From positions 1-44,399 of IMG/VR virus record IMGVR_UViG_3300020312_000161: a DNA stretch of 44,399 bases; one strand, given 5' to 3'. Positions 30,901 through 39,245 of this stretch are shown piece after piece. Position 1 is the first letter of the stretch; each line of letters opens with the position of its first letter. The notes under the pieces are model-generated. The model ran no database searches. It was not told the DNA's origin and worked only from the letters and a program-made list of their open reading frames with translations. The position numbers and the translations under genes are program-made. This stretch comes from a virus.

Positions 30901-33900
30901 TGTTATCAGAAGGATATCCATAAACATCTTCTGGAACTGTCAAAGAGTCTAATTTATTAATTTTTAGTGATTCGGCAATTATTACACCATTCTCACCAGC
31001 ATCTCCTATACTGGAAATACCAGGAAGTCTAGAATAGTTAAATCCAGGACTAGTTATTCTTGTTGATGCAATTCCACCAGTAGCATTGGCAGAACTTGTA
31101 GTATAACTAATATCCGCAATACCAGAATCATAATATAAAGATTCAGGTTTATCTTGTAGATTAAGATTGAAGGTAGTATCCCCAATACTAATAATTGAAT
31201 AATTATCAGTATATAAACTATCAATATATTTTATTTCAGATCCATTAAATACAGTACCGTCAGCAGTAGATATACCAGAAGGAGTAAATAAACTATAATA
31301 TATGATCTTAGGCGCAGTTTCAGAATATTTAACTTTTATTGTAGGATGGTATTCATTTGTATAAACTGGTAATGTTGATGCAACACCAACTGTTGACACA
31401 GTACTAACACCAACTATTTCAAATCCAAGACTTGTACCAGAACCAACAAATTCATTAAAGAAATTCTTGTCATAATAGAATTTTAAGTCACTTCCAACTA
31501 AAGTTGGGTCACTCATATCAAATATAAGATCATTATTTCTAAATGGTCTTAATTGTGGATTAATTGGATTAATAGTTTGTCCAGATCCACCTTGAGATGT
31601 TATATTAACAACATTTGGAGTTCCTGAAGTCTCTTTAAATGTATTTGCTAATTGAAGGGTATTTTCATCAATTGCAACAACATAATACTCTCTTTGAGTA
31701 ATTCCATCTGGAAGATTTGTACCATAATATAAAATTTTATCACCTGTTACCAAATTATGCTGATATGAGGTAATTCTATTAGTTGTAGTGTTTATTCCAG
31801 TTTGATCAATACTAATTGGGTTAACAATTAGGTAATTATCAATAATTTTAACAGTTGCAAAGGTTGTTGTGCCAATACCAGTTGAAAGACCAGGTTTAAC
31901 AATTAAATCGATCCTATCATCAGTTTTTAACTCATGATTTTCTGCAGTTTGAACTGTAGCAGTAATTTTTTGTACAGATCCAGTAACTTGCTTATCTGGG
32001 GTATATGTAAGTAAATAATCATAAGCATCTGTACCACCACTAACAAAATAGACATCATTAGATGTTTTTGTTGTTTTTATACCAATAGTATTTTCTGTTT
32101 TTCTTACAGCATAACATGGATCTGGTATATTAAAGGTATTTCCAATTCCGTCAGTTTTTAGACCTAAAGTAGCTCCACCAGCAGGAATAGTCAAACTTAA
32201 AGTATCATTAGTTCGTAAACCATGATTTTCTAAGTAAATACTTTGAGTTTTGATAGATCTAGTTTTAGTTTCCCCAAGATAATCATAATTCCTAGTTATA
32301 GTCTGTCCTGATGTAGTACCAAATCCTACTGTTTCTGTGGGGTTAAAATAAATCTTTTTAGATGGAGTAGACTCGAATTTATCAGTAATAATTGGTATTT
32401 CTATTTCATCAGCAAAAAATGTAACTCCCAATCCAGTTAAAGTAGTAGTTCCAGTTGCAACTGATCTACGAATCCTTAAAACATTATCATCTCCAAAAAT
32501 ATTCAATATACGAGCAGTTTCTGTTCCAATTCCAACGGTTGTTCCTATACCAGTTGTAGATGGAGTCATTGTAGCGAATCCAATCGTAGCACCTGCAGAA
32601 ACTGTAGATGGAACAAATTGAACTTTAATATCGGTAACTAATCCAACAACAGTACTATCTAAAAGTTGAGTTGAGTAATTTAAACTACTAATAACATGAG
32701 AATCTGTTAATTTAGATACACTTGTGGACAATCCAGCAACTTGTACATAATCATCAAACTCTAATCCGTGTGATGGATCAAAATGACCAATAACACTTTG
32801 ATTCTTCCATTCAAACACTACATCTTCATATAATTTGAATGTAGTGTCAATTTTATTAACTGTTTTGCCTTCTAAAAGACTTACAGAAGCATTTACACCA
32901 GTTCCACCAGTACCAGAGTTATCAAATCTAATAATTGAACCAGTAGTATATCCTGTACCTGGAGAAGCTATAATAAGATTTTCTACACCACCAATTTCAA
33001 TACGATCAGGTAATGCTACATTAGGGATCTGTTTATATGGTTGATATACAAAATCATACGCAACACCATCACCAAACATATTGTAAGGGAAGGTATTTCT
33101 GATTAATTTGGAACTTTCAAAGCTAAAGTTGCTTTGTTTAATCTTTTTACCAGAAACTGTATTAACATCTATTGGGAATCCTCTATAAGTATTACCAATA
33201 TAATATGGGAAAATTGGAGTATTTGTATTATCTACAGTAGCAAAATAAGCATATATTCCTTCTTCAAATTCAGGGGTTTTGCTAAATCTTCCATTATGCT
33301 CATCTAAATCTCCACTGGCATTATAAACATAATCCTCTATAAAGAAACCAGCTTCATAATCAGAAAGAGATGGTCTATTTTCGACTTGAGTTGTATCAAG
33401 AACATATGAAGACTTTAATCTTGTAGATCCTGACTGAATATTATCTGGATCTGATAAACCATAAGGACCATAGATTGGTATACCATCATATGCCCATCCA
33501 ATTATAGGAGAATGTCCACTACCATCATCACCAAGATAATTTCTAATAGTTTCTCCATAACCAACAGATTCAATTGCTAATCCACCTTCAACTGGAGTAA
33601 GATAGTCTCCATTTACAGTACCAGTAGTATTAAACTTATTAGCAACTAATGATCTTACCCTAGTAGAGAATGTTGCAGCATCACCTGGTGCTTTAACAGA
33701 AACAACTGTAGTAGTTGCAGCATATCCAACACCTTGAGATAATACAATAACATCGGAAATAGCACCACCATTCATAACAGCACGAATTTTAGCACCAAAG
33801 GCACTACCAACACCAGTAACTGTTATATCTGGAGGTCCATCATAATTTGATCCACTACTCTGTACAAAAGCATCAATAATTCTACCATTAACAATAGTTA

Positions 33901-36900
33901 TTCCTATTTGACCAAAATCGCCATAATTGATATCAACTGCAGGTGCTTTTTCAAAGTTTATAATATTTGATCCATAATCTTTACCCTTATCATACAAAAT
34001 AGCTTCTGTAACTTCACCACGAACAACTGGAGTAGCATTTAAAGTAACTGGTGTATCTGAATCTGTAATAACATTAACATCAACAGTTACAGGTGGATAG
34101 AAGAAATCTTGATATCCAACTCCATGTGAAGTAAATCTCACATATTCTTTATTATTATAATTTGTCTTATCTGGAGTTCTAGTAGTAGCAATACCAGAAT
34201 AGCAGAGTCTGAATTTATCCTCATCAAGATTTAATACCTGATACTGACTATTAGTGCTTAAACCAGTAATAGCAGTAGCTCCTGGAGTAGTTGATATGCC
34301 GTAATGAACTACTTCACCATCTTTAAATCCATGATTAGGAAATTCAACAAAATCTCTAAAAGTACTAACACCAGTTGGTGCTATAGAAAGTCTCTTATTT
34401 GTATATCCACTTCCACCATCAAGTATACTAACTCTCGAAATTCTTCTCTTAGTATTATAATCTCTGAATTGATGGATACCAGTATTTAAATTTGCTGCTG
34501 TTGTACCGAATCCAACAGTATTAACTCCAGCAATAGCATCAGCTTTTGACCTATAAAGTTTAAATATGGTTGCGCTACTAACTCCAACATAATAAGATTG
34601 CCCCTCAACTAAACTAGTATCAATACCAACTGGTGCAATAGTTGTAAGTCCAACAACAGGATTATTATTGGAAGAATAAATTACCCTATCCCCATCTTTA
34701 TAATAATGGGGTTTATTCATTATAAATCGACCATTGCCTTCATCAGCATGTTCGATATTACCACCATTATAGAAAGATTTTGCATTAAATGTAAACTGTC
34801 TATATGCTAACTCTGTTACACCTTGCGCTTTTGCTCCATAACCATTTCCACCATGTACATCAACAGAAACTACTTTTTTAATTTCAAAATCAACAGGATC
34901 AATTAAAACCCCAGTAACAGTACCACCAATTGCTAATCTACCATAAGCAGTATTAATTCCAGTAGAACTATTTTCTATGCTGATTGAAGGTGGGTTAAGA
35001 ACATCATATCCAGTACCAGCATTAACAAGATCAAGTGCTTTTAAAGGTCCATAGTAAATATATCTGTCAGACTTATAATTGGTGATTTCTACACCATTTA
35101 TAAGCATACCAGTATTACCATCCAGTGTTACTTCAGAAGTTGTCTGTTGCGCCTTTCCTCTAGTTAAATCCTGACTTAAAATGAATCTTTTAAGTGTTCT
35201 ACCTGGGAAAATGGATTTTCTTGCTTGTTCTACTTTAACAAAATCATGAATTCCAGTTGTTAAGTCTGGAGGTGCAAATTTTATAGAAATTCCTGATGGA
35301 ATAAAGGATCTGGAAGGATATAACTTAATTTTGTTCTTTTGAGATAATACTTCAACAAAATAAGAGGCTGCATCTAATCCACCAATAGCAACAGTGTTTC
35401 CAACAGGCACATAAGCAATTTGCTCACCAGTTCTGAAAGGAACATCTTGTGGGAACGAAATTATGGTATATTTGTTAGATAAAGTATCATATCCACCCCA
35501 TGATCCACCAGATACAGTAGGATTGACTAAAGTAGCATGAATTTTATCAGTATCGATAGGATATGTGGGAATAGAGTTAGAAGCTACAAATCCTTCTTGC
35601 TCATTACTTTCTGAGTTCTTTTTATCTAAAACATAGGTATTAGAAACATCACCTAAGAGTTGATTTTGTCCACCTATGATTGGAACAATTGTACTTGTTG
35701 CTTTTACCTGAATTCTTCTTACATCATACTCATATCCAGGAGTAGTTGTGAAAACACCAGATATACTAATCGAATTATTAGTTTTATTGACATAAGTTAC
35801 TGTTAATGGTGATGCAGCGACTGTTTCAGTGTTTCTAACAAGCAAATCAATCTTATCACCCACCCTTAGACTAGCTTTATCAATATTACCTGCTAAAGTA
35901 AATGTAGATCCTGTTAAATCTGCAATTCGGTATCTAGCACTAGTATTGTAAATCCAAGAATTGAAGAAAATCTGTTCAAATGTCTTGGATGTCAATGGAT
36001 TGGTTACAAATCTTCCAAGGTTCTTAACATTAACCCTTGAAGACATTGATAATCCATATAAATCCTGAAGAGTATCAAATTCACTCAAAACACCAGTTAT
36101 TTTCATATTAACTGGTTTTTCTAAATTATTTTCCTCATATCCATAAACAAAAGTTGGTGTAAAGATATTTTTAGTGGATGCAATATCTTTTGTTGTCGTA
36201 GTTACACCAATAAACTGGTTTATAGTCTTTTCAGTGTAATCCAAACGCATATAATCATCATCTGTATCTACTCCAACCTCAATAACACCAGTTTGACCGA
36301 ATCCAACAGTAGAGTCAACTGTAATAACTGTTGCACCAAGACCAACCTTACCAACTGCTTGAGTTCTTCCTGGAACAACAAATGTACCCTGTATTAAGTC
36401 TCTATCATCATATCCAATAAAGACAGAAATACGATAATAGTCATCTCTAATCTGAACAACTTCAGAAATAGGTCCACTAGCAGCATTTACTAAAGGATTA
36501 CCTTCTTCATTGTCTTGAAACAGAGTTTGACCAACTAATTTATTAGCATCACCAGAAATTACCTGTACTGCAAAAGACTCTCTTCTCAAATAGTTGGCAT
36601 AAGAGGGTTTTATGAGGTATTTTTCAAGATCATTGATTTTTGGTTCTAAACCAAACAGTGCTTTAAATAAAATCTTGAAAGATTCGTCAGTACCCTTAGA
36701 TTCGTATAAACTTCTTGCTTCTTTTACGAAATTATTAACATCTAACTCAGGACTTAATTGTACACCCTCTAAACCAGGTGTATACTGCGCTTTTAACTTA
36801 TCATAAAACTCATGAAGGAATAATGCACTTAAATTTTGTACCGCAGACCCTGTAAGATGGGAAGAAGCTGCAGTTTGTGTCCATTGCAAATTCTCAGTAT

Positions 36901-37315
36901 CATTAAGTGCATGATATGTCTCAATTCCACAAAAACCCCTTACACACCCAGTAAAGCTATTGGTTGTTACTCCCGTATAGGTAATAATTTCACTATCAAT
37001 CTTTAAAAGACCCCATTCTTGTGGAAATCCCTTAGTAGTACCATCAACTACAATTTCATCATCAGTAATACCAATGCTAGAAGCAATTGCTACTGATCCA
37101 GATATAACATCCTTAGTTAAATTGTCAATTCTAATATATTTGTCAATATTTTCAGCAAGATCTACAGGACCACCTTGATATTCTTGCGAAACATAATATT
37201 GCTTCAAAAAATCCTCAAAAAGAGGGTTTTCTGCAAGAGTAAACTCTGGAGCCTGCTCACCAACAATTTGGTATGTCTTAACTCTGGAGGATAAGGGGCT
37301 ATAGGTTTCTATCAT
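21914..37315 (-). CDS. 7: Giant baseplate wedge protein, T4 gp7 homologue with YHYH domain and repeats
   Basis: A 5133-aa protein; T4 gp7 has 1032. The first 300 residues carry the gp7 core: NPLFEDFLKQYYVSQEYQG (30-48), EARSLYESKGTDESFKILFK (199-218) and NKLVGQTLFQDNEEG. They align with the C-terminal third of T4 gp7 (FYSTKGIEASYKFLFK, DLVGQTIY). A DSEIITYTG...RG...H module (about 106-137) is inserted in this core. Then come long beta-rich regions with GxGY units; a YHYH domain at about 1260-1380 (GWAYDGIPIYGPYG, LDEHNGRFSKTPEFEEGIYA, PYYIGNTYRG); and a ten-unit CxxD...YPR repeat array (about 3450-4465). The C-terminus is LDYNPDLDKWPIVQRRN. Order gp6-gp7-gp8 agrees. gp7 organises each wedge; the extra 4000 residues probably project outward (inference). 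The reading frame is unbroken over 15.4 kb. Confidence 0.9.
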   Translation of the reverse strand: MIETYSPLSSRVKTYQIVGEQAPEFTLAENPLFEDFLKQYYVSQEYQGGPVDLAENIDKYIRIDNLTKDVISGSVAIASSIGITDDEIVVDGTTKGFPQEWGLLKIDSEIITYTGVTTNSFTGCVRGFCGIETYHALNDTENLQWTQTAASSHLTGSAVQNLSALFLHEFYDKLKAQYTPGLEGVQLSPELDVNNFVKEARSLYESKGTDESFKILFKALFGLEPKINDLEKYLIKPSYANYLRRESFAVQVISGDANKLVGQTLFQDNEEGNPLVNAASGPISEVVQIRDDYYRISVFIGYDDRDLIQGTFVVPGRTQAVGKVGLGATVITVDSTVGFGQTGVIEVGVDTDDDYMRLDYTEKTINQFIGVTTTTKDIASTKNIFTPTFVYGYEENNLEKPVNMKITGVLSEFDTLQDLYGLSMSSRVNVKNLGRFVTNPLTSKTFEQIFFNSWIYNTSARYRIADLTGSTFTLAGNIDKASLRVGDKIDLLVRNTETVAASPLTVTYVNKTNNSISISGVFTTTPGYEYDVRRIQVKATSTIVPIIGGQNQLLGDVSNTYVLDKKNSESNEQEGFVASNSIPTYPIDTDKIHATLVNPTVSGGSWGGYDTLSNKYTIISFPQDVPFRTGEQIAYVPVGNTVAIGGLDAASYFVEVLSQKNKIKLYPSRSFIPSGISIKFAPPDLTTGIHDFVKVEQARKSIFPGRTLKRFILSQDLTRGKAQQTTSEVTLDGNTGMLINGVEITNYKSDRYIYYGPLKALDLVNAGTGYDVLNPPSISIENSSTGINTAYGRLAIGGTVTGVLIDPVDFEIKKVVSVDVHGGNGYGAKAQGVTELAYRQFTFNAKSFYNGGNIEHADEGNGRFIMNKPHYYKDGDRVIYSSNNNPVVGLTTIAPVGIDTSLVEGQSYYVGVSSATIFKLYRSKADAIAGVNTVGFGTTAANLNTGIHQFRDYNTKRRISRVSILDGGSGYTNKRLSIAPTGVSTFRDFVEFPNHGFKDGEVVHYGISTTPGATAITGLSTNSQYQVLNLDEDKFRLCYSGIATTRTPDKTNYNNKEYVRFTSHGVGYQDFFYPPVTVDVNVITDSDTPVTLNATPVVRGEVTEAILYDKGKDYGSNIINFEKAPAVDINYGDFGQIGITIVNGRIIDAFVQSSGSNYDGPPDITVTGVGSAFGAKIRAVMNGGAISDVIVLSQGVGYAATTTVVSVKAPGDAATFSTRVRSLVANKFNTTGTVNGDYLTPVEGGLAIESVGYGETIRNYLGDDGSGHSPIIGWAYDGIPIYGPYGLSDPDNIQSGSTRLKSSYVLDTTQVENRPSLSDYEAGFFIEDYVYNASGDLDEHNGRFSKTPEFEEGIYAYFATVDNTNTPIFPYYIGNTYRGFPIDVNTVSGKKIKQSNFSFESSKLIRNTFPYNMFGDGVAYDFVYQPYKQIPNVALPDRIEIGGVENLIIASPGTGYTTGSIIRFDNSGTGGTGVNASVSLLEGKTVNKIDTTFKLYEDVVFEWKNQSVIGHFDPSHGLEFDDYVQVAGLSTSVSKLTDSHVISSLNYSTQLLDSTVVGLVTDIKVQFVPSTVSAGATIGFATMTPSTTGIGTTVGIGTETARILNIFGDDNVLRIRRSVATGTTTLTGLGVTFFADEIEIPIITDKFESTPSKKIYFNPTETVGFGTTSGQTITRNYDYLGETKTRSIKTQSIYLENHGLRTNDTLSLTIPAGGATLGLKTDGIGNTFNIPDPCYAVRKTENTIGIKTTKTSNDVYFVSGGTDAYDYLLTYTPDKQVTGSVQKITATVQTAENHELKTDDRIDLIVKPGLSTGIGTTTFATVKIIDNYLIVNPISIDQTGINTTTNRITSYQHNLVTGDKILYYGTNLPDGITQREYYVVAIDENTLQLANTFKETSGTPNVVNITSQGGSGQTINPINPQLRPFRNNDLIFDMSDPTLVGSDLKFYYDKNFFNEFVGSGTSLGFEIVGVSTVSTVGVASTLPVYTNEYHPTIKVKYSETAPKIIYYSLFTPSGISTADGTVFNGSEIKYIDSLYTDNYSIISIGDTTFNLNLQDKPESLYYDSGIADISYTTSSANATGGIASTRITSPGFNYSRLPGISSIGDAGENGVIIAESLKINKLDSLTVPEDVYGYPSDNTLKPDAFVPRVINIDNFGTLEEVNVVYGGKFYITAPALVLFDKGTGDILDNGLITCELSDSAVTSATISVPPIGLSGNDYGIAPVRNSNGLSILNVQAAAGILTCTITTPVLGYVKEPIKIGDKMQIEGVAIDAGSGTGYNSGDYKFASIEVTDYNDAVNPREVTFDLNGISTNPGTGATVAYGFGQLTQEDYIAKFEVIKGSSRFIENEPFKRNNNPIADVALDFIDSNAAKIIVSGAEPLEIDDILIGKLSGSQCRIVGIKEFAGSFNIASSVKTLVGWRDNVGIINDGNQVLPDNDYYQNMSYAIDSPKTYEDLITFVNDIVHPSGLKNFANTEVMALGDPGETNIPAEDAGGLVLDFIGDPLRVDSIYPFDMARDFESQGNISKFVELRNTRLSDFILNKTNRVLNIDDISPKFVSNESNDLSDYRIVATYPAGRFFQRFLTQTVHQAEDPTKNQYQFNEFISVTVDEDTYLLQKNEMKNYDQVGLSTGYVTFDTEYSPAKSETQLIVRPNEPFDTDYEVKSLQTYFSDSIGTGNTAFGHIRLEGGVAQIGAASTLGVSVTGNIFGISTTSSQAGVVQVLVIDNPGPNSPKQVDYLEYAIMHNGVDTYLTELASFNSKQNLSGLSGPNFIGTVTSKIEGGLVKFDFENGRTNTVSVKYKSIIVDPSTVGANNYRFKIPFTPDGTERTGRFEVTSQSKAGISTIVGITSLTDLSVKSTIHVSYGATQSLHQIYMLSDPEKSQTFLTETPLASVGSTTGIGTFGTTYRSDGTYGLEFHPSVAGIVSVTAYNEVLYKVLDPNGSIGGIGEINYGQVYENANQSLYLGINNRNIKSFDLTYQGIPIYARETNIADPSAISYNSGIFSQKHFFSNYEQLTYKPDSNLIGIGGSALIYSTGAGVTGYLPETVYCIKDNNQQYRIALTENDAIAGAAVTFIENTGAGNQHRFSMRKRDSKSMISISGLVQKPLSYTAINYTLEEPVAGFVTAFVLSGIGSIRSGDLLKIEDEYSIVRTVGFGTNKIGPVVGIGTWTLVEIERGAVGTAATPHAAGQDVRLFRGSFQILDSQVHFTQAPLGGDLGIINASNLPYARASFGGRTFLRQDYSKNQVFDDISNNFDGLETTYPLTSIGVAVTGIGSTGGNGVLFINNIFQAPYSENNTNSNFKILDNPSAGIASVVFTGISSIGYETPIIDIGDVNENQLPRGGIIVSVASTPGRGYAPFVGANVRPVIEDGVIVDVVGFPTEGRRVAIETAYYDNVSGIMEVSTVGPHNLDVAETVYLNGLQMECIGYKHVFRSATSNALIMGGDYVHTWAGGTATNAVNVQSGAESGNQKSPNGSTYDASTGVLTLSFASGHGMMTGDTITLDNNSLTYTCSRDNHATQHTYPRSTDPISGVTTGITTTSTTSFSLNVGISTLVYADVSDVRYNALTGAMTLSIGSTAVGLVYANNNLVGLATGSITMSCDKDGYATNHAYPRITDPFHNKIGSATTTADSITINVGKSGLGYGTTIGITSFVYDHVSGIATIIADGNHNFTDPNLIGIATDALTFTCDQDGYATNHTYPRASDPVNDKFLEVRNVTANTFDVFVGITTNVGWTPTNAIYDPVAGIMTMTIPNHNIMAGKTIKIKGSSLDFKCAMDGNSQTKSYPRPSDPYFDTAISVASTTATGIAITVGTSPTVNYSVTTATYTPTTGFLDLNIGQHGLAEQTAIKLATGSLIFRCANDSYISSHAYPRNTIDTQTVNGAVYDANAGIMTVTVVPGGRLIHDGDWIRFDNDSISFKCDMDGGTSTKTYPRSSDPVSGKWLPITGIGTTSFSVEVGKSPIAPYSISSAIYDPTAGIVTATIGDHSFMTGQSIQISPESMSFRCGLDTYQSVHKYPRSSDPGFTTAVSIASTSANTISFQVLASQPSTNISTHHYVPHEGLTAESGTQYDGGVGIMTVTSANHGLSNGDYVMFETGAVSFTCEMDDYSTVHAYPRETDPYSGKWIKVSNVTTNTFRVNGMKSGLDGQSDHIFSSGVTGAIKRAQVHGGGAYGHTFQAAGVGSMDQKRDRAFDQPIGIHSVGSSSHTATNAVYDPNAGIMTVTVAGHGFMNNDRVKFDDNSISLKCAKDHYRIPHTYPRSSDPISGKWVSIASTTVDTFAVDVGKSGPAHQFAHTFDSATTGGIKKQTGYITLQVGVSTDTSNHHYDIGAGHEATNAVVSGGNYAHTFQGATTGAVQYGGGYTHQFVSAASSALYIDSWTGAALTPTNATYNPATGILQFTAANHGLVKPENFKLAGIGVTCTYGAKTYPSGVQGYYYTVRSVGTTTSFTTFVGISTLAHPYTGGGTVRVGLTTNIYPDYDQQLDVTGIVSTRTFRVNAGISTIPHSYHSGGTASIYYCELTYGSGYTTDLGTITAIGVTDPGNSPYGIGATITAIVGAGGSLIYSIDNGGSGYSKNTVINSPAPSGEYLSIEGNYRVGLGNTTVTGVGASITVDVVGLSTQYVGYSTGPEFLLNEISAWTLSKPGYGFRVGDKFGLVGLSTDPDAGDLFKPFEIEVTNIFNDDIASWQFGNLDYIDNIRPFQDGERLRYPLYYQNQLISFEIDNNDADSRQIDLGPVLLIFVNGVLQEPNKHYTFRGGTSVSFETAPTIEDDVFIFFYRGTVGTDSIFFDVNEIIKEGDSVELFKSADLELNQVAKDNTNLAQRDPRIVVRIATASVVETPFYQGGGVNNDNYKPMRWNKQKVDRVFAGGLVSKARDSMEAQFYPNANVIASYASTDTSLFVDHVANFRDIDGLLDDDFGLYVYGVGIGTTAQAGVNWEYWNDIDPLNTDVKGYIGLVTGITTSTGIGTDLGLVIQLDTNNLVNSENSSFVQDFKEGYPFKLYGTGITPAAGVITSTDTHDSDVIGISTYEVDNIYYASALSWDGSARTGVITCNIHSGTDVSGLVGVGSTLHPAGRITWGRFSSAIRDVKYPLSLTVKGLDYNPDLDKWPIVQRRNIGLRNTGALGKKL
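23920..26965 (-). repeat. Ten-copy C-x-x-D...YPR domain repeat in the gp7-like gene
   Basis: Nine full copies and one decayed copy follow one another. Each reads roughly A-x-Y-D-P-x-x-G-I-M-T-V-T, H-G-x-x-x-G-D, S-[IL]-x-F-x-C-x-x-D, 6-8 residues, [HT]-x-YPR-x-[ST]-D-P, then S-x-x-T-T-x-[ST]-F-x-V-x-V-G-x-S. Units of about 75-100 residues are sometimes separated by His/Gly-rich inserts (YAHTFQGATTGAV, YTHQFVSAAS). The last unit (about 23920-24190) lacks the Cys-Asp pair. Conserved Cys and YPR suggest a small beta domain whose fold I cannot name. Confidence 0.85.
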
Positions 37316-37321
37316 CCTTTT

Positions 37322-39241
37322 TTATGACCTAATGATGGTTCCGTTAGAGTAACTAGAGGTGACTTTATATCCAATTCCAGATATTTGTTGTCCAGAAGAT
37401 ATTGTGTCTCTCACGATATTTATCTTAGTATTTGACATGTCTAATTGGAGGTAAATATCCTTCAATCCTATAATATCATTGGATTCTGGATATGCTTGAA
37501 TTTCAACAACACCTGATGCACGAGAAGTACCCGTTATATTGATGGTATTGATCATAATTTCACCTTTTACATAATCCACAGTTCCTGCAGAAGGTAAAAC
37601 AACAGGTGGAGCATCATCAGAGAGTTCAGTTAATTGAACTACAGCAATATCACCCGTTTTTAAGTCGTCATGTGGCAAATCAGTGAAATATAAAGTATTT
37701 GGATTACCAGCAATGGTAAATCCAGTACTTTTTATGTTTTTGCCTTTAGGATTGGCATGAAATGCATTACCAAAGCATAATTCGTACTGAGTAAAGGCAT
37801 TAAAAACTGGTTTTAAGTCTCTTCTTATTGTCAACCTAGTAATATTCGATGTAATTGCATTATTTGTGCCATCAATTGCTTTTAAAGCATCAGAATACTT
37901 AAATCTACCACCAAATGCGTTTAAATTAGTGGATTTTCCGTAATCTGTTAGTGAATTGGTAACTTGAGTCTTAAGACCATCAATATCACTGTAAATATTG
38001 GAATTAAAATAGACAGAAGTGTCTAATTCTACGAAAAGTATCTTTAAATCGACTATTCTTTGGTTAATTCCAGCAATAGAATACCTTTTTAATCTATCTA
38101 AGATCTGTACTTTAGTAAAGTCGGACAAATAAGTGGAATTTCGAGGTTTTACACTTAATACAACAGTACCATATTCAGGTGGATCCAATTCTTCACCACC
38201 AATTACCGAAACTGACTCTGCATCAGGGAAAACACTCTGTATAATCCCCTCATAATCCTTTGCTGTAACCGCCCTGTACTGCGATGAATAGACTCTAGGT
38301 GCAATATACTTAATAGAGTCTATTTCTTCGATATCACCGCCTCCTTTAGCGGTTTGAATCGTTGTTAGAACAGGAGTTGCTGCTGCTGAAAGAGGATTTC
38401 CAGCATCATCTACTGCATCTGCACTAAATGAGAACTTTTTACCATCATTTCCTGCTTTTCCATCAGTAATAATATAGCTAACTTCAACAACATCTCCATT
38501 TTCTAATTTTTTACCAAATAATCCATCCCCAAATAGCAATTCATACTTCTCATCTTTGATTTCTTGGATAAGATAGATGTTTGACTTCTCATTTATACCT
38601 GTAATATTATCAACTACAGAATATTCAAGTCCAGAAGACGCTCCAGACTTCCTAACAAACACTCTAATTGATGCAGTATCGATAAATGAGTTGTCTAATA
38701 TAAATCTTTGGTCTAAACTAGCATTTACAATGAAATTTTTCTTTAAAAGTGTACCCTGATATATCGTAAGATTCCTAAATTGAGCAGTTCTTGGTGGATT
38801 TACGGTAATATTACTTCCAGCATCTACTGGACTGCTAACAGTTATGTCTTCTGGGATAGAAAATGTGAAAGAAGTGTTATTTTGAACTCCAACTGCGACT
38901 AATCCTTTCTTTAATGTGACGCTATTACTGTTTCCGTTGAATTTATAGTCAAAATTTATGATTGCTTCCGAAGATTTACGAGATCTAGGTACATATCCGA
39001 TGTTTCTTGCCAATGAAACCACATTTTCTCTCAAAGTTGCCGAATCCAAGAAGGATTCATTAACAACCATGTTGCTATTAAATGCCGAAATATAGGTATT
39101 ATACGCTAAAATATCGATTAAAATCGACATATTTGATCCTTCAAAGTCAAAATCAGTAAAATTACTGTTTGCTCTGAGGTAAGACTTGATTTGACCCTTA
39201 ATTTGATCAAAATCTAAGTTTGTAAACTTGGTTACTGGCAT
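37322..39241 (-). CDS. 6: Baseplate wedge protein, T4 gp6 homologue
   Basis: A 639-aa protein, close to T4 gp6 (660). The N-terminus FTNLDFDQIKGQIKSYLRAN, then FTDFDFEGSNMSILIDILAY, NTYISAFNSNMVVNESFLDS and ATLRENVVSLARNIGYVPRS is the highly conserved gp6/baseplate J signature. PRVYSSQYRAVTAKDYEGII at about 320-345 is the baseplate J-like core. gp6 forms the ring joining the six wedges and drives the change from hexagonal to star shape. It begins 4 bp after the gp25 stop and ends 6 bp before the gp7-like start, in one late operon. Confidence 0.96.
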   Translation of the reverse strand: MPVTKFTNLDFDQIKGQIKSYLRANSNFTDFDFEGSNMSILIDILAYNTYISAFNSNMVVNESFLDSATLRENVVSLARNIGYVPRSRKSSEAIINFDYKFNGNSNSVTLKKGLVAVGVQNNTSFTFSIPEDITVSSPVDAGSNITVNPPRTAQFRNLTIYQGTLLKKNFIVNASLDQRFILDNSFIDTASIRVFVRKSGASSGLEYSVVDNITGINEKSNIYLIQEIKDEKYELLFGDGLFGKKLENGDVVEVSYIITDGKAGNDGKKFSFSADAVDDAGNPLSAAATPVLTTIQTAKGGGDIEEIDSIKYIAPRVYSSQYRAVTAKDYEGIIQSVFPDAESVSVIGGEELDPPEYGTVVLSVKPRNSTYLSDFTKVQILDRLKRYSIAGINQRIVDLKILFVELDTSVYFNSNIYSDIDGLKTQVTNSLTDYGKSTNLNAFGGRFKYSDALKAIDGTNNAITSNITRLTIRRDLKPVFNAFTQYELCFGNAFHANPKGKNIKSTGFTIAGNPNTLYFTDLPHDDLKTGDIAVVQLTELSDDAPPVVLPSAGTVDYVKGEIMINTINITGTSRASGVVEIQAYPESNDIIGLKDIYLQLDMSNTKINIVRDTISSGQQISGIGYKVTSSYSNGTIIRS

Positions 39242-39245
39242 TTTT

